Assembly: GCA_018365455.1 (NCBI GenBank)
Contig: JAGZJZ010000015.1
Coordinates: forward strand, 62,001 to 126,000
Length of the DNA: 64,000 bases
Source: Clostridiales bacterium
GTDB taxonomy: Bacteria > Bacillota > Clostridia > Lachnospirales > Lachnospiraceae
Direction: 5' to 3'
The position numbers were made by a program, and so were the translations under genes. The notes under the pieces were generated by a model that ran no database searches, was not told the origin of the DNA, and was given only the letters and a program-made list of their open reading frames with translations. Positions 51,501-60,583 of this stretch are shown one piece after another; positions within the stretch are counted from its first letter, which is position 1; each line of letters starts with the position of its first letter.

Positions 51501-51797
51501 ATGGAAGAAAAGATTAAAATTATTGCAGCAAACTATGGATACGAACCACAAAGCCGTCAGTGCATTGAAGAGATGGCGGAACTAATACAGGCAATAAATA
51601 AACTATATAGAAAACAGAATTTTGGTGGAGACAGCAAAGAAATAGCCGAAGCAAACGCTGGAGTTCTGGAGGAAATTGCTGACGTATTAATCATGATTTG
51701 GCAACTTAAAGTTCTTCTCGATATTGGAGAAGGGGAATTGCAAGATAAAATGAACGAAAAGCTGGATAGGCAGTTAGAACGCATTTATAAAAATTAA
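51501..51797 (+). CDS. MazG-like NTP pyrophosphohydrolase
   Basis: 98-aa MazG/phage MazG-like protein: CIEEMAELIQAINKLYRK with the EExxE metal site and EEIADVLIMIWQL with the ExxD site. It would hydrolyse (d)NTPs or (p)ppGpp-type nucleotides during infection. ATG at 51501 with AAAAGGAG. Confidence 0.85.
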   Translation: MEEKIKIIAANYGYEPQSRQCIEEMAELIQAINKLYRKQNFGGDSKEIAEANAGVLEEIADVLIMIWQLKVLLDIGEGELQDKMNEKLDRQLERIYKN

Positions 51798-51821
51798 AAT
51801 TTATTAGAGAGGTGAAAATAT

Positions 51822-52031
51822 ATGTATAGTCCAAAAGTTGCAAGTATAAAAGAAATAATTGAAAAATTACAGAAGTATGAAAACGAACATGGGTCAGGAG
51901 GGATTGTAAATAGTATAGGTTCTGTCTGCAATGGAGACAGAACAACAGAATACATTTTTCACCTACAAGACCAAAATGGTAATGAAACGAATATTGAAAT
52001 TAATTCTGTAAGGCAATGTGATTTAAACTGA
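51822..52031 (+). CDS. 69-aa hypothetical protein
   Basis: ATG at 51822 with GAGAGG. Short N-terminal helix, then GSGGIVNSIGSVCNGDRTTEYIF. No family recognised. Confidence 0.5.
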   Translation: MYSPKVASIKEIIEKLQKYENEHGSGGIVNSIGSVCNGDRTTEYIFHLQDQNGNETNIEINSVRQCDLN

Positions 52032-52059
52032 AATTCGTTAAGTAACAAGTAAAAATAAA

Positions 52060-52138
52060 AGCGGCAGACCACCCTACCAAGATGATATCTGCCGCTACAA
52101 CGCTTAAGGATATTATACTATAAAATCTTTCCTTAAGC
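52060..52138 (+). promoter_or_regulatory. Two hairpins before the second recombinase
   Basis: AGCGGCAGA/TCTGCCGCT (52060-52096, 9-bp stem) and GCTTAAGG/CCTTAAGC (52102-52138, 8-bp stem) around an AT-rich centre. They may end the early operon and set an independent start for the recombinase gene. Confidence 0.5.
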
Positions 52139-52150
52139 AAGGGAGGATGT

Positions 52151-53188
52151 ATGAACGAGCAAAATATAAAGATTAAGGTCAAAGACAGGATATTGGTAGA
52201 AATGTCAAAACACGTAGGGAAGGAGCAATTAATTTACCTGGAAGAAGTAATAGATTCGGAGTTTGTAAAGCTTAACATATCTCAGATCACAACGCTTCCG
52301 GCAGAAATAAAAAGAAGTGTGGACGAGCAGAATAAGTACATCATGCAGCTGTTTGTAATTAAGAAGAACAATATTAAGGACACCACAAAGAGATCTTACA
52401 TAAGCGCAATCCGGAACTTACTTCTCCAGGTAGACAAACCGCTTACAGAGATTACGGACCTGGACATTGGCTTTTACCTTCGATGGTACGAACGCCGGAA
52501 TGAGTACACAACCGGATACCGGAACCAAGCAAGCACAGTAAACAATGAGCGCCGGTTCCTGGCCGCTTTCTTCTCTTGGATGCGAAAGAATAAATTAATC
52601 CTGGAGAATCCGGTGGAGAGCATAGAGCCATTAAAGGAGATCCGGAAGCCGATAGATTACTTTAAGCCGGAAGAATTGGAGATCCTGCGGGAAGGGTGCA
52701 AGACAGATCGGGACCGAGCATTATTGGAAGTGCTGCGGAGCACCGGCTGCAGAGTAGGAGAAGTGGTGCCAATTAACCAGGTGGATATAGACTGGGCTAC
52801 CGGGGATATTTTAATCCTGGGAGAAAAGAGCGGGAGATACAGGACAGTTTATTTAGACGAAGCAGCCAGGTATTATCTAAAGAAGTACCTTTCCGGCAGG
52901 CACGATAATAACCCAGCACTATTTGCCTGGGAGAAACAGCCATATGGAAGATTAAGCACATGCGGGATTAGAACAGAATTAAAAGTAATCGCTAACAGGA
53001 TGGATATGAAATGCAGAGTTTATCCACATAAGATGCGCAAGACACTGGGGATGGAGTTAAAGAACCGGGGCGCAGACATCGGAATTATCCAGGAAGTACT
53101 GGGACATGCGGACCCAGCGGTAACCGGGCAGTATTATGCACAATCTACAGCAGATACGTTAAGGAGTGTAAGGAAAAGGATAGCATAG
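52151..53188 (+). CDS. Second tyrosine recombinase, XerC/D-like
   Basis: 345-aa tyrosine recombinase. SAM-like domain at about 60-165 (YIMQLFVIKKNNIKDTTKRSYISAI), catalytic domain with Arg in STGCRVGEV, Lys in GEKSGRYRTVYL, PHKMRKT (HxxR), GHADPAVTGQYYAQ (H and Tyr nucleophile). All catalytic residues are present, unlike the leftmost integrase. It lies just before the late module, not at the prophage end; role unknown (dimer resolution or site-specific inversion). Preceded by paired hairpins. Confidence 0.88.
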   Translation: MNEQNIKIKVKDRILVEMSKHVGKEQLIYLEEVIDSEFVKLNISQITTLPAEIKRSVDEQNKYIMQLFVIKKNNIKDTTKRSYISAIRNLLLQVDKPLTEITDLDIGFYLRWYERRNEYTTGYRNQASTVNNERRFLAAFFSWMRKNKLILENPVESIEPLKEIRKPIDYFKPEELEILREGCKTDRDRALLEVLRSTGCRVGEVVPINQVDIDWATGDILILGEKSGRYRTVYLDEAARYYLKKYLSGRHDNNPALFAWEKQPYGRLSTCGIRTELKVIANRMDMKCRVYPHKMRKTLGMELKNRGADIGIIQEVLGHADPAVTGQYYAQSTADTLRSVRKRIA

Positions 53189-53198
53189 GAGGATGGAA

Positions 53199-53387
53199 TT
53201 GGACTACAAAAATAAAGAGGGCTACACAGACAGCACAGCCGGCAGGGCAATACATAACGCCAGTAAGACACCAAAGCATGTGCTTGCGGTAATAGAAGCG
53301 CTTAGACAGGTGGCAAGCTTAGCAGGATTCGATATACAGGGGAGGATCTGGCTTAAGGATAAGTCTACAGGGAAAGAGTTTAGATAG
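53199..53387 (+). CDS. 62-aa phage protein
   Basis: Start chosen at TTG 53199 because AGGAGG is 6 bases upstream; the ATG at 53193 is only 0 bases from it. DSTAGRAIHNASKTPKHVLAVIEALRQVASLAGF. No family recognised. Confidence 0.5.
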   Translation: MDYKNKEGYTDSTAGRAIHNASKTPKHVLAVIEALRQVASLAGFDIQGRIWLKDKSTGKEFR

Positions 53388-53400
53388 GAGGGGAACCGGA

Positions 53401-53871
53401 GTGGAGATATCGAAGGATGTTCTAATCCAATACAGCGATATGCGAGAAGAGGCAAAAGACATAAGGAAGCGTATCGAAAAAGGAGAAAGGACAATAGCAA
53501 AAATAGAAGAGGAAGGCATGGTATCCGATTCCGTAAAGGGTACCCGGAGGGATGGGACGATAGGACATATTAAGATTACGGGGTTCCCGCTCCCGGAATA
53601 TAGCAAGGTAAAAAATATGATGAAAAGGAGAATAGAGAAGCTAAAAATATTAGAAGACGAGTTAATGGAGGCGCTGAACGCAGTCGATGACTATATAAAC
53701 AGTATTCCCAAAAGCGAACTAAGATCCATGTTTAGATTATATTACATTGATGATCTAACATGGGAGATGGTCGCAATGAGAATGAATTATATGTTCCCTG
53801 ATAGACCGGTGTCGTACACAAAGGACAATTGCAGGATCAGACACGATAGATACTTAGAAAAAAATAAATAA
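53401..53871 (+). CDS. DUF1492-like late regulator
   Basis: 156-aa protein. N-terminal coiled coil (DMREEAKDIRKRIEKGERTIAKIEEE) and C-terminal sigma-4-like HTH (MFRLYYIDDLTWEMVAMRMNYM...SYTKDNCRIRHDRYLEK), as in ArpU/DUF1492 proteins that switch on late genes. GTG start at 53401 after AGGAGGGG. It is directly followed by its likely target promoter. Confidence 0.8.
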   Translation: MEISKDVLIQYSDMREEAKDIRKRIEKGERTIAKIEEEGMVSDSVKGTRRDGTIGHIKITGFPLPEYSKVKNMMKRRIEKLKILEDELMEALNAVDDYINSIPKSELRSMFRLYYIDDLTWEMVAMRMNYMFPDRPVSYTKDNCRIRHDRYLEKNK

Positions 53872-53880
53872 TTTAGGAAA

Positions 53881-53920
53881 TGTTCGCCAGTGTTCGCTTT
53901 TAATGTGCTATTATTATAAT
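53881..53920 (+). promoter_or_regulatory. Late promoter with activator repeats
   Basis: TGTTCGC (53881-53887) and TGTTCGC (53891-53897), ten bases apart, with TATAAT at 53915-53920. The second repeat occupies the -35 position, no TTGACA is present, so an activator (DUF1492 protein) is needed. This arrangement precedes terminase genes in many Firmicute phages. Confidence 0.7.
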
Positions 53921-53925
53921 ACGAC

Positions 53926-54156
53926 AACTATAAATGATAGCTCATCGGTTGTTAAAAAAGTTCTCCAGACATAGTAAAGTTTACGGTGCATATACTTTAA
54001 ACCGTAGGTTCCAGGGATGGAACGATAGGAAGCCGGCAGCCAGAAAGAGCCGGGGAAAACACATAGAGAAGCACTTACTTAGGCGATTGCCGGGTGGGTG
54101 CTTTTTAAATATAGCCAGCCGCATGAAATATAGGGAGGCTGGTCCTCCTTTTTGTT
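53926..54156 (+). ncRNA. Structured leader of the late transcript
   Basis: No gene lies between the late promoter and 54211. The transcript can fold into TACGGT/ACCGTA (53982-54006), GTTCCA-GGGA-TGGAAC (54008-54023), CCGGC/GCCGG (54033-54053), a terminator AAGCAC/GTGCTT with T5 (54069-54105) and a second hairpin CCAGCC/GGCTGG with a T-rich tail (54115-54156). Late genes must be read through both, so it is either a short RNA or an antitermination leader. Confidence 0.6.
54069..54105 (+). terminator. Terminator in the late leader
   Basis: AAGCAC (54069-54074)/GTGCTT (54098-54103) with a small GGC/GCC inner stem and T5. Lies about 150 bases after the predicted late start. Confidence 0.55.
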
Positions 54157-54210
54157 GAATTCCGTAATATACTGGGTTAAAATGGAAGAAAACGTGTGGG
54201 AGGGATAAAA

Positions 54211-54660
54211 TTGAAACTATCTAAAATTGAAAAGTTTGAGTTTGGAGCAAGCAATTATTATAAAGCCAGTGAGCAAGGGAAATACCATGAACTATTCAAA
54301 GTAGCCGATGATAAGATTGACAAAATAATTAAAACAAAACAGCCCAATATAAGCAAAGAAGAAGTGCTATATGATTTAAGACAGTACTATTATGATAAAA
54401 AAAGTGAAGGAAGTGCATGGGTTACAAAATTATCTGCCGTGCTTATACCGCTAGAATTAGGACTGTTTGCACTTACATTAGAAATTTCCACAGATAGCAA
54501 CAGAAGTGTAGTAGTTATATTGATTGCGTTTTTGTTCTTAATGTTAACATTAATCGGAGTATGGGTTGTTGACAGATCGAGAAGAAGTGATCAATACTAT
54601 GAGTTTTACTACGAATATATATGCAAATACATACAGGTGAGAGACAGGGAGATAAAATAA
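54211..54660 (+). CDS. Small membrane protein before terminase
   Basis: 149-aa protein with two helices (about 85-102 and 108-128) and a charged N-terminal half. TTG start at 54211 after GGGAGGG. Not in the canonical late module; a host-modifying or accessory protein. No family recognised. Confidence 0.6.
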   Translation: MKLSKIEKFEFGASNYYKASEQGKYHELFKVADDKIDKIIKTKQPNISKEEVLYDLRQYYYDKKSEGSAWVTKLSAVLIPLELGLFALTLEISTDSNRSVVVILIAFLFLMLTLIGVWVVDRSRRSDQYYEFYYEYICKYIQVRDREIK

Positions 54661-54722
54661 GAATGAAGGGCTTGCAGATGCAGGCTCTTTTATTATATAA
54701 AAATTTACCGGGAGGTGATGAG

Positions 54723-54968
54723 ATGAATCTTAAAAGTAAAATAACTAAGCTACAGCAAGCGTTGCTCTGCAAGGGCAAGGTGGTTAAAATACATACTTAC
54801 CAGAAATACAATAAAGAGCACGGAAGAATAACAACATTCTACAACGTAGTAACTCCAGAGTGGAACGAAGTAAAGCAAAAGATGACAGATAAACAGATTA
54901 TAGGCACATCATCTCCGATAGCAGTAGTGCAGGCTCTGCTGGCAGAACTAAAGGAAGTGGGTGGTTAG
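54723..54968 (+). CDS. 81-aa phage protein
   Basis: ATG at 54723 after GGGAGGTGA. NVVTPEWNEVKQKMTDKQII and SPIAVVQALLAELKEV; no family recognised. It ends one base before the terminase small subunit gene. Confidence 0.55.
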   Translation: MNLKSKITKLQQALLCKGKVVKIHTYQKYNKEHGRITTFYNVVTPEWNEVKQKMTDKQIIGTSSPIAVVQALLAELKEVGG

Positions 54969-54969
54969 C

Positions 54970-55371
54970 ATGAAGCTTACAGAGAAACAGCTAAAGTTCG
55001 CAGACTATTTTCTTGAGACGGGAAATGCGACAGAGGCGGCAATAAAGGCAGGGTATTCTGAGAAGTATGCGGGGACAAATACTGACAAGCTACTAAAGAA
55101 TACTAATGTTAAGGAATATATAGAAGAACGCAAGAAACAGTTAGACACAGAGCGTATTGCAAATCAGGAAGAAGTGTTAGAATACCTCACGGCTGTCATG
55201 CGTGGCAATGAAAAGGATCAGTTTGGATTAGACGCTGCATTAGCGGACCGTACAAAGGCTGCCGAACTTCTGGGCAAGAGGTACAGGCTGTTTACGGATA
55301 AAGTGGAACACAGCGGAAATGTGGAAGGCGTGGTGATCGTAAATGACATCCCAAAACCAGACGCAGATTAA
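54970..55371 (+). CDS. terS: Terminase small subunit
   Basis: 133-aa Terminase_2-type protein with N-terminal HTH (KLTEKQLKFADYFLETGNATEAAIKAGYSEKYA), oligomerisation region and C-terminal segment. It recognises the packaging site and recruits TerL. Overlaps terL by 29 bases. ATG 54970; GTG 54961 is an alternative. Confidence 0.88.
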   Translation: MKLTEKQLKFADYFLETGNATEAAIKAGYSEKYAGTNTDKLLKNTNVKEYIEERKKQLDTERIANQEEVLEYLTAVMRGNEKDQFGLDAALADRTKAAELLGKRYRLFTDKVEHSGNVEGVVIVNDIPKPDAD

Positions 55372-56629
55372 GCTTACTGGTCTAATTGCACCAGCGTTTT
55401 ATGAACTTCATTGGGATATTGCCGAGCACAAACATACTCATTATAAACTTGCTGGCGGACGAGGATCAACAAAATCCTCCTTTATTAGTATAGAGCTTAT
55501 AATGGGAATGATGCAGGACCCACAGGCAAACGGAATTGTTATGCGTAAGGTTGGACGGTTTCTGGAAGAATCTGTATTTGAACAGTTACTATGGGCAATA
55601 GACGCGCTTTACGTATCAGACAAATGGAAGATACGGCTGTCCCCACTAGGGTTAACTTACATTCCATTCGGGAACAGAATAATATTTAGGGGTGCGGATG
55701 ACCCGCAGAAGATCAAGTCAGTTAAATTATCCAATGGATATTTTAAATATATATGGTTCGAGGAACGGGCTGAATTTGATGGACCCGAAGAAGAACGAAC
55801 AATTCTCCAGTCTCTTATGCGTGGAGGAACGGATTATGTAGTATTCTATTCCTGGAATCCACCTAAGAGCATGAACAACTGGGTAAACCAGGACATATTG
55901 GATTACCGGGAAGATACTTATATACATCATAGTGATTACCGGACAGTACCCAGGGAATGGCTTGGAGAACAATTCTTCATTGAGGCAGAGCATTTACAAC
56001 GAGTAAAACCAAAAGCATATGAGCATGAATATCTAGGTATAGCAACCGGCACTGGCGGCCAGGTGTTTGAGAACGTGACAATTAGAACTATCACGGACGA
56101 AGAAATTGCAAGGTTTGACAGAATAAGAAATGGATTAGACTTCGGTTATGCAGGAGATCCATTGGCGTATTTAAGGATGCATTACGATAAGACCCGTAAG
56201 CGTCTTTTTATTTTTGGAGAAATATATGCTGTTAAGATGGGGAATACAAGGCTTGCGTCTGAAATCAAGAAATTAAACCCCATGAACAAACTGATTACAG
56301 CGGACTCAGAGGAACCAAGAGCAATAGATGCGCTAAATGAAATGGGATTGCGTGTGATTGGTGCAAAGAAGGGGCCAGGCTCCATAGACCACGGTATGGA
56401 GTTTCTATCTGATGAATTGGAAGAGATCATAATTGATCCAAGAAGATGTCCAAATGCTAAAAGGGAGTTTACTGGCTACGAACTGGAGCAGGATAAAAAT
56501 GGGAATTTCAAAGGCAGTTATCCCGATAAGGACAACCACACCATTGATGCTGCCAGATATGGATTAGAGGAAGACATGGTCCGTAAGAAAGTAGTGATAC
56601 GGAGCAAGCGCAAATACGGATTCCATTAA
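55343..56629 (+). CDS. terL: Terminase large subunit, PBSX family
   Basis: 428-aa packaging motor. Walker A AGGRGSTKSS, Walker B YIWFEERAEF with a following coupling motif, and C-terminal RNase H-like nuclease with Asp in GLDFGYAGDP, TADSEEP and DNHTIDAARYG. The ATPase drives DNA into the prohead and the nuclease cuts the concatemer. ATG at 55343. Confidence 0.93.
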   Translation: MTSQNQTQIKLTGLIAPAFYELHWDIAEHKHTHYKLAGGRGSTKSSFISIELIMGMMQDPQANGIVMRKVGRFLEESVFEQLLWAIDALYVSDKWKIRLSPLGLTYIPFGNRIIFRGADDPQKIKSVKLSNGYFKYIWFEERAEFDGPEEERTILQSLMRGGTDYVVFYSWNPPKSMNNWVNQDILDYREDTYIHHSDYRTVPREWLGEQFFIEAEHLQRVKPKAYEHEYLGIATGTGGQVFENVTIRTITDEEIARFDRIRNGLDFGYAGDPLAYLRMHYDKTRKRLFIFGEIYAVKMGNTRLASEIKKLNPMNKLITADSEEPRAIDALNEMGLRVIGAKKGPGSIDHGMEFLSDELEEIIIDPRRCPNAKREFTGYELEQDKNGNFKGSYPDKDNHTIDAARYGLEEDMVRKKVVIRSKRKYGFH

Positions 56630-56643
56630 AGAGAGGTGATAAC

Positions 56644-58035
56644 ATGTATAGATTTACAATGCCGAGAGAACAGTTTGACGAATTAAGCTTAAACAAACAG
56701 GATATAAGGCATTTGATACTTAAACACATAACGGTTGCAGAACGGTTAAGAAAGCTTAAAAAGTATTACGAAGGAAAACATAAGATACTGGCAGATGACC
56801 GGAAGAATAAGCTTGTGTGCAACCATGCGAAAGATATTTCCGACACGGCGAGTTCGTATTTTATAGGTAATCAGATATCTTATAAAAGCCGTGATGATAT
56901 TACAGAACTAATTGAGGCACTGGAGACTGCCGGAGCAGACGAAGCTGACGGCGATAATGGTCTTGATCTTTCTATCTGCGGGTTGGCGTATGAATATATC
57001 TACCCAATGGAAGACAGCACAGATTTGACAATAAAGAACCTGGAGCCGGAAAACACGTTTATGGTCTACGATGATACCATCGAACAGAAAGAATTGTTTG
57101 CGGTATACTACTATGTCCGTAAAGATGATACAGACGAGAAGATGGATGTATTTGCGGCTACTGTGCTTACACAGCATTATAAATACATGCTGAATATATT
57201 CGACAATGAAGACACGCAGCCAATAACAGAAGAACCGGAAGAACATTTCTTTGGCGAAATACCGGTTGTGGAATATCTCAACAACAAAATGGCAATCGGA
57301 GATTTTGAACTCCAGATACCGCTGATTGACGCATACAACGCTCTTATGTCGGATCGTATAACCGACAAGGAACAGTTCATAGATGCAATCCTGGCACTGT
57401 ATGGCGCGTTACTGGGGGACGAAAGCGAGGAGGAAGGCGAAGAAGACACTGCCATGAAGCGTCTAAAGGACGAACGCCTAATCGAATTGCCCAAAGATGC
57501 AAAAGCGGAGTACATAACAAGGACGTTTGATGAATCTGGGGTTGAGATTCTCAAAAAAGCCATAGAGCAGGATATTCATAAGTTCAGTCACATACCCTGC
57601 ATGACAGATGAAAGCTTTGGAGGGAATGTATCTGGTGTAGCTATGGAATTTAAGTTATTGGGTATGGAGAATATCACGAAGATTAAAACGAGGTATTACA
57701 AGAAAGGGAACCGCAAGAGATTGCGAATATTTGCTAACTGGCTTGCAACGAGCAGAGGGAGGAGAATAAATACAACAGGCATTACCGCGGTATTCTCCCG
57801 TGCGATGCCAAAGAACTTATTAGAGATATCACAGATAGTGTCTAATCTATGGGGGAAGGTAAGCAGAAAGACGCTTCTTTCGCAGGTTCCGTTCGTAGAG
57901 GACGCAGACGAAGAATTAAGAGCAGTAGAGGAAGAAGCGCAGGACACGTTAAAACAGCAAAAGGAAATGTTTGGACTAGGAAGCAATACTCCGCCGGAAC
58001 CGGAAGGCGGTGAGAACGATGCCGAAGAAGAGTAA
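56644..58035 (+). CDS. Portal protein, SPP1 gp6-type
   Basis: 463-aa portal protein forming the ring at the head vertex. Recognisable ERLRKLKKYYEGKHKILADDR start, SDRITDKEQFIDAILALYG, and AMEFKLLGMENITKIK. The C-terminus is acidic (EEEAQDTLKQQKEM, PEGGENDAEEE). ATG at 56644 with GAGAGG. Overlaps the MuF gene. Confidence 0.9.
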   Translation: MYRFTMPREQFDELSLNKQDIRHLILKHITVAERLRKLKKYYEGKHKILADDRKNKLVCNHAKDISDTASSYFIGNQISYKSRDDITELIEALETAGADEADGDNGLDLSICGLAYEYIYPMEDSTDLTIKNLEPENTFMVYDDTIEQKELFAVYYYVRKDDTDEKMDVFAATVLTQHYKYMLNIFDNEDTQPITEEPEEHFFGEIPVVEYLNNKMAIGDFELQIPLIDAYNALMSDRITDKEQFIDAILALYGALLGDESEEEGEEDTAMKRLKDERLIELPKDAKAEYITRTFDESGVEILKKAIEQDIHKFSHIPCMTDESFGGNVSGVAMEFKLLGMENITKIKTRYYKKGNRKRLRIFANWLATSRGRRINTTGITAVFSRAMPKNLLEISQIVSNLWGKVSRKTLLSQVPFVEDADEELRAVEEEAQDTLKQQKEMFGLGSNTPPEPEGGENDAEEE

Positions 58036-59773
58036 TACATACTGGGAGCGCCGCAAAGCGCAGAACATGTTTGATTATATGGCAGATGCAGAGCAGACAG
58101 CCAATGAGATATCAGCACTGTATTTAAAAGCCTCACGACATATAAGCGCAGAGTTAGATGCCATATTCGAACGCTATCGGAAAAAGCATCATTTGAGTGA
58201 GGCAGAGGCATACAGGCTTCTGAATCAGATTCATGATAAAACTTCCATTAACGAGTTGAAAGAGGCGCTACGGGCGGATAAAACCGATCAGGCGAAGGCA
58301 GATATACTTGCGGAGTTGGAAAGCCCGGCATACCAAGCAAGACTGGAACGGTTGCAGCAAACGCAAAATCAACTCGATCTTACAATGCAGAACGTATACC
58401 AGCAGGAGAAGATAAAGAACACCAGTCACTATGTAGACCTGGCCAATCAAGCCTATTATAAAAGTATCTTCGATATACAGCAGCGCACCGGTTTGGGATT
58501 TAGTTTTAATGTTGTGGATGCCAAAGCGATAGATCGGGTTATTAACAGTAAATGGTCCGGGGAGAATTATTCGAAACGAATTTGGAGGAATACACAGGCA
58601 TTAGCGCAGGACCTAAAGGAAGAACTGCTTATTAATTTGGTAACCGGCAGAACGGACCGGGAAGCGGCAGAGATTATACAGAATAAATTTGCCAGCGGAG
58701 CAAGCGAGGCGCGCCGTCTTGTGCGGACGGAATCTAATAACCTGGCAAATCAAATGGAGATGAAATCTTACGAGGAATGCGATATTGAATGGTACCTGTA
58801 TGTTGCAACACTGGATCTACGAACATCTTTCAAATGCCGGGAACTGGATGGAAAAAGATTCAAAGTATCCGAACAGCAGCCAGGGAAGAATTGTCCACCC
58901 ATGCATCCTTGGTGTAGGTCTACAACAATCTGTGATATTACCGAGGAAGAACTTGCTGGGATGGAGCGCAGGGCAAGAGATCCGGTTACGGGAAAAACTG
59001 AGAAAGTTCCGGCTACCATGTCCTATGATGAGTGGTATAAGAAACATGTAGCAAATAATCCGGCTGCACAGGTTGAAGAAAAGAAGATCCAGAATGCTGG
59101 GAAGGACAAGAAGCAGTATGAGACGTACAAAGATACTCTGGGTGAGGAATATGTCCCGAAAGATTTCCACAAGTTTCAGGATGAAAAACACAATAAAACA
59201 GATGAATACGGAATAATAAAGGCTCAGGTCAAAGGGATGACCTACTATAATAAAGCCGTAGAGAATGAGCCGGAAATAACAAAGCATGTGAAAGATGTGG
59301 CTAAACAGACCGGAATGAATATGGAAGGTTTGGATTACAGACTCAAGACGAAAGAATCATACCTTGGCAAGATTAAACGGGAGTACAGCCCTGAAGGAAA
59401 TACTTATGAAGTAAAAGATATTATCCGGTATACTTATACAGCAACTGCAAAAGATCTGGTGCCGAAAGCCGAAAAAGCTATTGAATTACACAAAGATGCG
59501 GGATATAATACAGATAGGATCAAAAATTCCTGGCTGGATTCACATAACCCATACAACGGAGTAAACACTATCTTGTCATCGCCCAATGGTCAAAAATTTG
59601 AGATACAGTATCACACTCCAGAAAGCTATGCGGTAAAGGACCAGATGCATAAGGATTATGAGTCCTGGAGAAAATTAGATCCTGCATCAAAAGAAGCGAT
59701 TGAACTCAGAAAAAAGATGTTTACTCAGTCACAGGGAATGGAAGTTCCGGCAGATATTGAAAGGGTGAAATAA
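58019..59773 (+). CDS. MuF head protein with RelA/SpoT-like C-terminal domain
   Basis: 584-aa minor head protein. Residues about 1-330 are SPP1 gp7/MuF-type (ECDIEWYLYVATLDLRTSFKCRELDGKRF, MHPWCRSTTICD with Cys/His sites). The extra C-terminus (about 400-584) reads LDYRLKTKESYLGKI, YEVKDIIRYT, DRIKNSWLDSHNPYNGVN, KFEIQYHTPESYAVKDQMH, matching the RelA/SpoT order (RxK, D-I-x-R, GYxxH-like, EIQ-T). MuF proteins often carry toxin domains, so this is probably a phage-delivered nucleotide-modifying toxin. ATG at 58019; the two small genes after it may be immunity proteins. Confidence 0.75.
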   Translation: MPKKSNTYWERRKAQNMFDYMADAEQTANEISALYLKASRHISAELDAIFERYRKKHHLSEAEAYRLLNQIHDKTSINELKEALRADKTDQAKADILAELESPAYQARLERLQQTQNQLDLTMQNVYQQEKIKNTSHYVDLANQAYYKSIFDIQQRTGLGFSFNVVDAKAIDRVINSKWSGENYSKRIWRNTQALAQDLKEELLINLVTGRTDREAAEIIQNKFASGASEARRLVRTESNNLANQMEMKSYEECDIEWYLYVATLDLRTSFKCRELDGKRFKVSEQQPGKNCPPMHPWCRSTTICDITEEELAGMERRARDPVTGKTEKVPATMSYDEWYKKHVANNPAAQVEEKKIQNAGKDKKQYETYKDTLGEEYVPKDFHKFQDEKHNKTDEYGIIKAQVKGMTYYNKAVENEPEITKHVKDVAKQTGMNMEGLDYRLKTKESYLGKIKREYSPEGNTYEVKDIIRYTYTATAKDLVPKAEKAIELHKDAGYNTDRIKNSWLDSHNPYNGVNTILSSPNGQKFEIQYHTPESYAVKDQMHKDYESWRKLDPASKEAIELRKKMFTQSQGMEVPADIERVK

Positions 59774-60001
59774 ATGGATACAACATATTATCATATAATA
59801 GATTTGAATCTGGTTGGAAAAGAAGAGGAATATGTGCCTTATATATACAATAAGGATTCCGGATGGGAAGTGGATAGAAAGAATATTCTAATGGATCGGG
59901 TGATGGGATATGACAAAGATGGCATAGGCAGTAGTGATATGATGTTGAGAGCAGAAAAGATCACCGAAAAAGCGGCAAACAAGTTAATAGCGGAGGAATA
60001 A
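59774..60001 (+). CDS. 75-aa protein after MuF fusion, possible immunity protein
   Basis: ATG at 59774 immediately after the MuF stop. Acidic/aromatic sequence (YYHIIDLNLVGKEEEYVPYIYNKDSGWEV). No family recognised; position right after a toxin-like domain suggests immunity or antitoxin, unproven. Confidence 0.55.
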   Translation: MDTTYYHIIDLNLVGKEEEYVPYIYNKDSGWEVDRKNILMDRVMGYDKDGIGSSDMMLRAEKITEKAANKLIAEE

Positions 60002-60002
60002 G

Positions 60003-60329
60003 ATGGATAATTTTGCTATAATCTATAAAATACTTAAGGCTTTGGAAAAAGCTATGGATTACGAAGAATTTGACGTGTCCTTGATTTCACATGAGCGTTT
60101 AGATATTTCATATTCAAGATGGGAAAAGATCATGATAATGTTGAAACAGTCTGGATATATAGAAGGGATCGTATATGATCAAGCTCTTTGCGATTATAGC
60201 CCGAGGATACACAAGCCTATGCAGCCAGTAATCACATTGAAAGGATTGGAATATCTAGCTGATAATTCATTAATGAAGAGGGCAGCTAATATTGTTAAAG
60301 GAATAAAGGAAACAGTACCAGGATTATGA
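60003..60329 (+). CDS. YjcQ-family protein
   Basis: 108-aa YjcQ-like protein: NFAIIYKILKALEKAMDYEEFDVSLI, MQPVITLKGLEYLADNSLMKRAANIVKGIKE. Winged-helix-like. Its place after the MuF-RelA/SpoT-like gene makes it a second candidate for immunity or regulation. ATG at 60003 after GGAGG. Confidence 0.75.
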   Translation: MDNFAIIYKILKALEKAMDYEEFDVSLISHERLDISYSRWEKIMIMLKQSGYIEGIVYDQALCDYSPRIHKPMQPVITLKGLEYLADNSLMKRAANIVKGIKETVPGL

Positions 60330-60387
60330 TGCCACCAGTCAGAAAAGACCAGGTGGTATTTTTATGCTCATTTTTAGGAGGAAGCCG

Positions 60388-60564
60388 ATGGTAGGATTTT
60401 TACTGTACATGGTCGTAGTAATAATTATGTTTAATGCCAATATAGCCGTAACGAATCATGACAAAAGTACCGCGATGAAAGTTGCCTGTTTTTTATTTTC
60501 GCTGGTGTGGCCATTAGAGTTGTTATCTGGCGTTTATTGTCTTATTAAAAAGAAAGGAAGGTGA
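60388..60564 (+). CDS. 58-aa small membrane protein
   Basis: ATG at 60388 after AGGAGG. Two helices (LLYMVVVIIMFNANIAV and VACFLFSLVWPLELLSGVYCLI). Between the toxin-like cluster and scaffold; function unknown. Confidence 0.55.
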   Translation: MVGFLLYMVVVIIMFNANIAVTNHDKSTAMKVACFLFSLVWPLELLSGVYCLIKKKGR

Positions 60565-60583
60565 TCCATAACATCTCCCTCTG

